The translations under genes and the position numbers were made by a program. 14,132 bases of DNA, taken from the NCBI GenBank assembly GCA_001871755.1, contig MNXL01000002.1, positions 1 through 14,132 of the forward strand, given 5' to 3'. The notes beneath the pieces were generated by a model that had not been told where the DNA came from, did no database searches, and saw only the letters and a program-made list of their open reading frames with translations. This DNA is from Anaerolineae bacterium CG2_30_64_16 (GTDB lineage: Bacteria; Chloroflexota; Anaerolineae; CG2-30-64-16). Below, in pieces: positions 13,841-14,132 of the stretch (position 1 is the stretch's first letter; each line of letters begins with the position of its first letter).

Positions 13841-14132
13841 GGCAAAGGGCAAATAGCAGAGGGCAGATGGCAAATGGCGGATGGCAAAGGGCAGATGGCG
13901 GATGGCGGATGGCAGATGGCAAATGGCGGATGGCGGATGGCAGATGGCAGATGGCGGATGGCGGATGGCAAATGGCGGATGGCGGATGGCAGATGGCAGA
14001 TGGCGGATGGCGGATGGCAGATGGCAGATGGCAAATGGCGGATGGCGGATGGCAGATGGCAGATGGCGGATGGCGGATGGCAAATGGCGGATGGCGGATG
14101 GCAGATGGCAGATGGCGGATGGCGGATGGCAG
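13841..14132 (+). repeat. Heptanucleotide tandem array GGCRRAT, about 42 units
   Basis: A continuous run of 7-mers, mainly GGCGGAT, GGCAGAT and GGCAAAT, from 13841 to the window end (41 full units plus 5 bases). The first three units and unit 7 are the most diverged (GGCAAAG, AGCAGAG). From 13918 the AAAT unit recurs every 7, 9 and 7 units, which gives higher-order periods of 49, 63 and 49 bp. It lacks stops in the minus-strand frames, but the resulting PSAICHL-type peptide is a by-product of the repeat. Confidence 0.9.

Noticed and set aside
13618..14083. Minus-strand open frames encoding PSAICHL-type repeat peptides
   Set aside because: They arise from a stop-free heptamer array in overlapping frames; no ribosome site or non-repeat domain supports a protein.
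13841..14132. Possible CRISPR array
   Set aside because: Units are 7 bp with no spacers, and no cas genes are present.

Overview
The window is about 63% GC by eye. Its gene set (a tungsten-type aldehyde:ferredoxin oxidoreductase, a CHAT protease, MgtE, an APC permease) and its many small palindromic repeats between genes suggest an environmental Chloroflexota (Anaerolineae-like) bacterium. That placement is inference; there is no rRNA or tRNA gene here to anchor it.

Positions 1-6760 form one long minus-strand cluster. In transcription order it holds: a strong sigma-70-type promoter whose -10 box lies inside a 25-bp near-palindrome (6719-6760); an unrecorded 38-residue single-pass membrane protein (6535-6651); a calcineurin-like metallophosphoesterase; an APC-family permease broken by a one-base frameshift and carrying a 57-bp in-frame repeat insertion; a nucleotidyltransferase-fold protein; an aldehyde:ferredoxin oxidoreductase with all four cluster cysteines; and the first 142 codons of an iron-type alcohol dehydrogenase. 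The last two could together interconvert carboxylic acid, aldehyde and alcohol. The 406-bp gap between them is packed with hairpin repeats.

Positions 6822-9448 are a second minus-strand unit: a consensus promoter, an unrecognised membrane protein with about nine helices, then a ProRS-like protein. The latter keeps an INS editing domain but has lost several hallmark residues of the aminoacylation site.

The plus strand carries a stand-alone CHAT-domain protease (9836-11200). It is preceded by a good promoter and a perfect 26-bp palindrome in the leader, and followed by a cysteine-rich DUF3795-like protein. That gene converges on a complete MgtE magnesium transporter (11757-13121, minus). The rest is gene-free: nested inverted repeats, a short direct repeat, then a heptanucleotide tandem array (about 42 units, with higher-order 49/63-bp structure) that runs off the window end.

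The main items for a second look are the degenerate ProRS-like protein, a dispersed family of hairpins with covarying stems (one inserted in frame in the permease), the small membrane protein with its operator-like promoter, and the palindrome-led CHAT locus.
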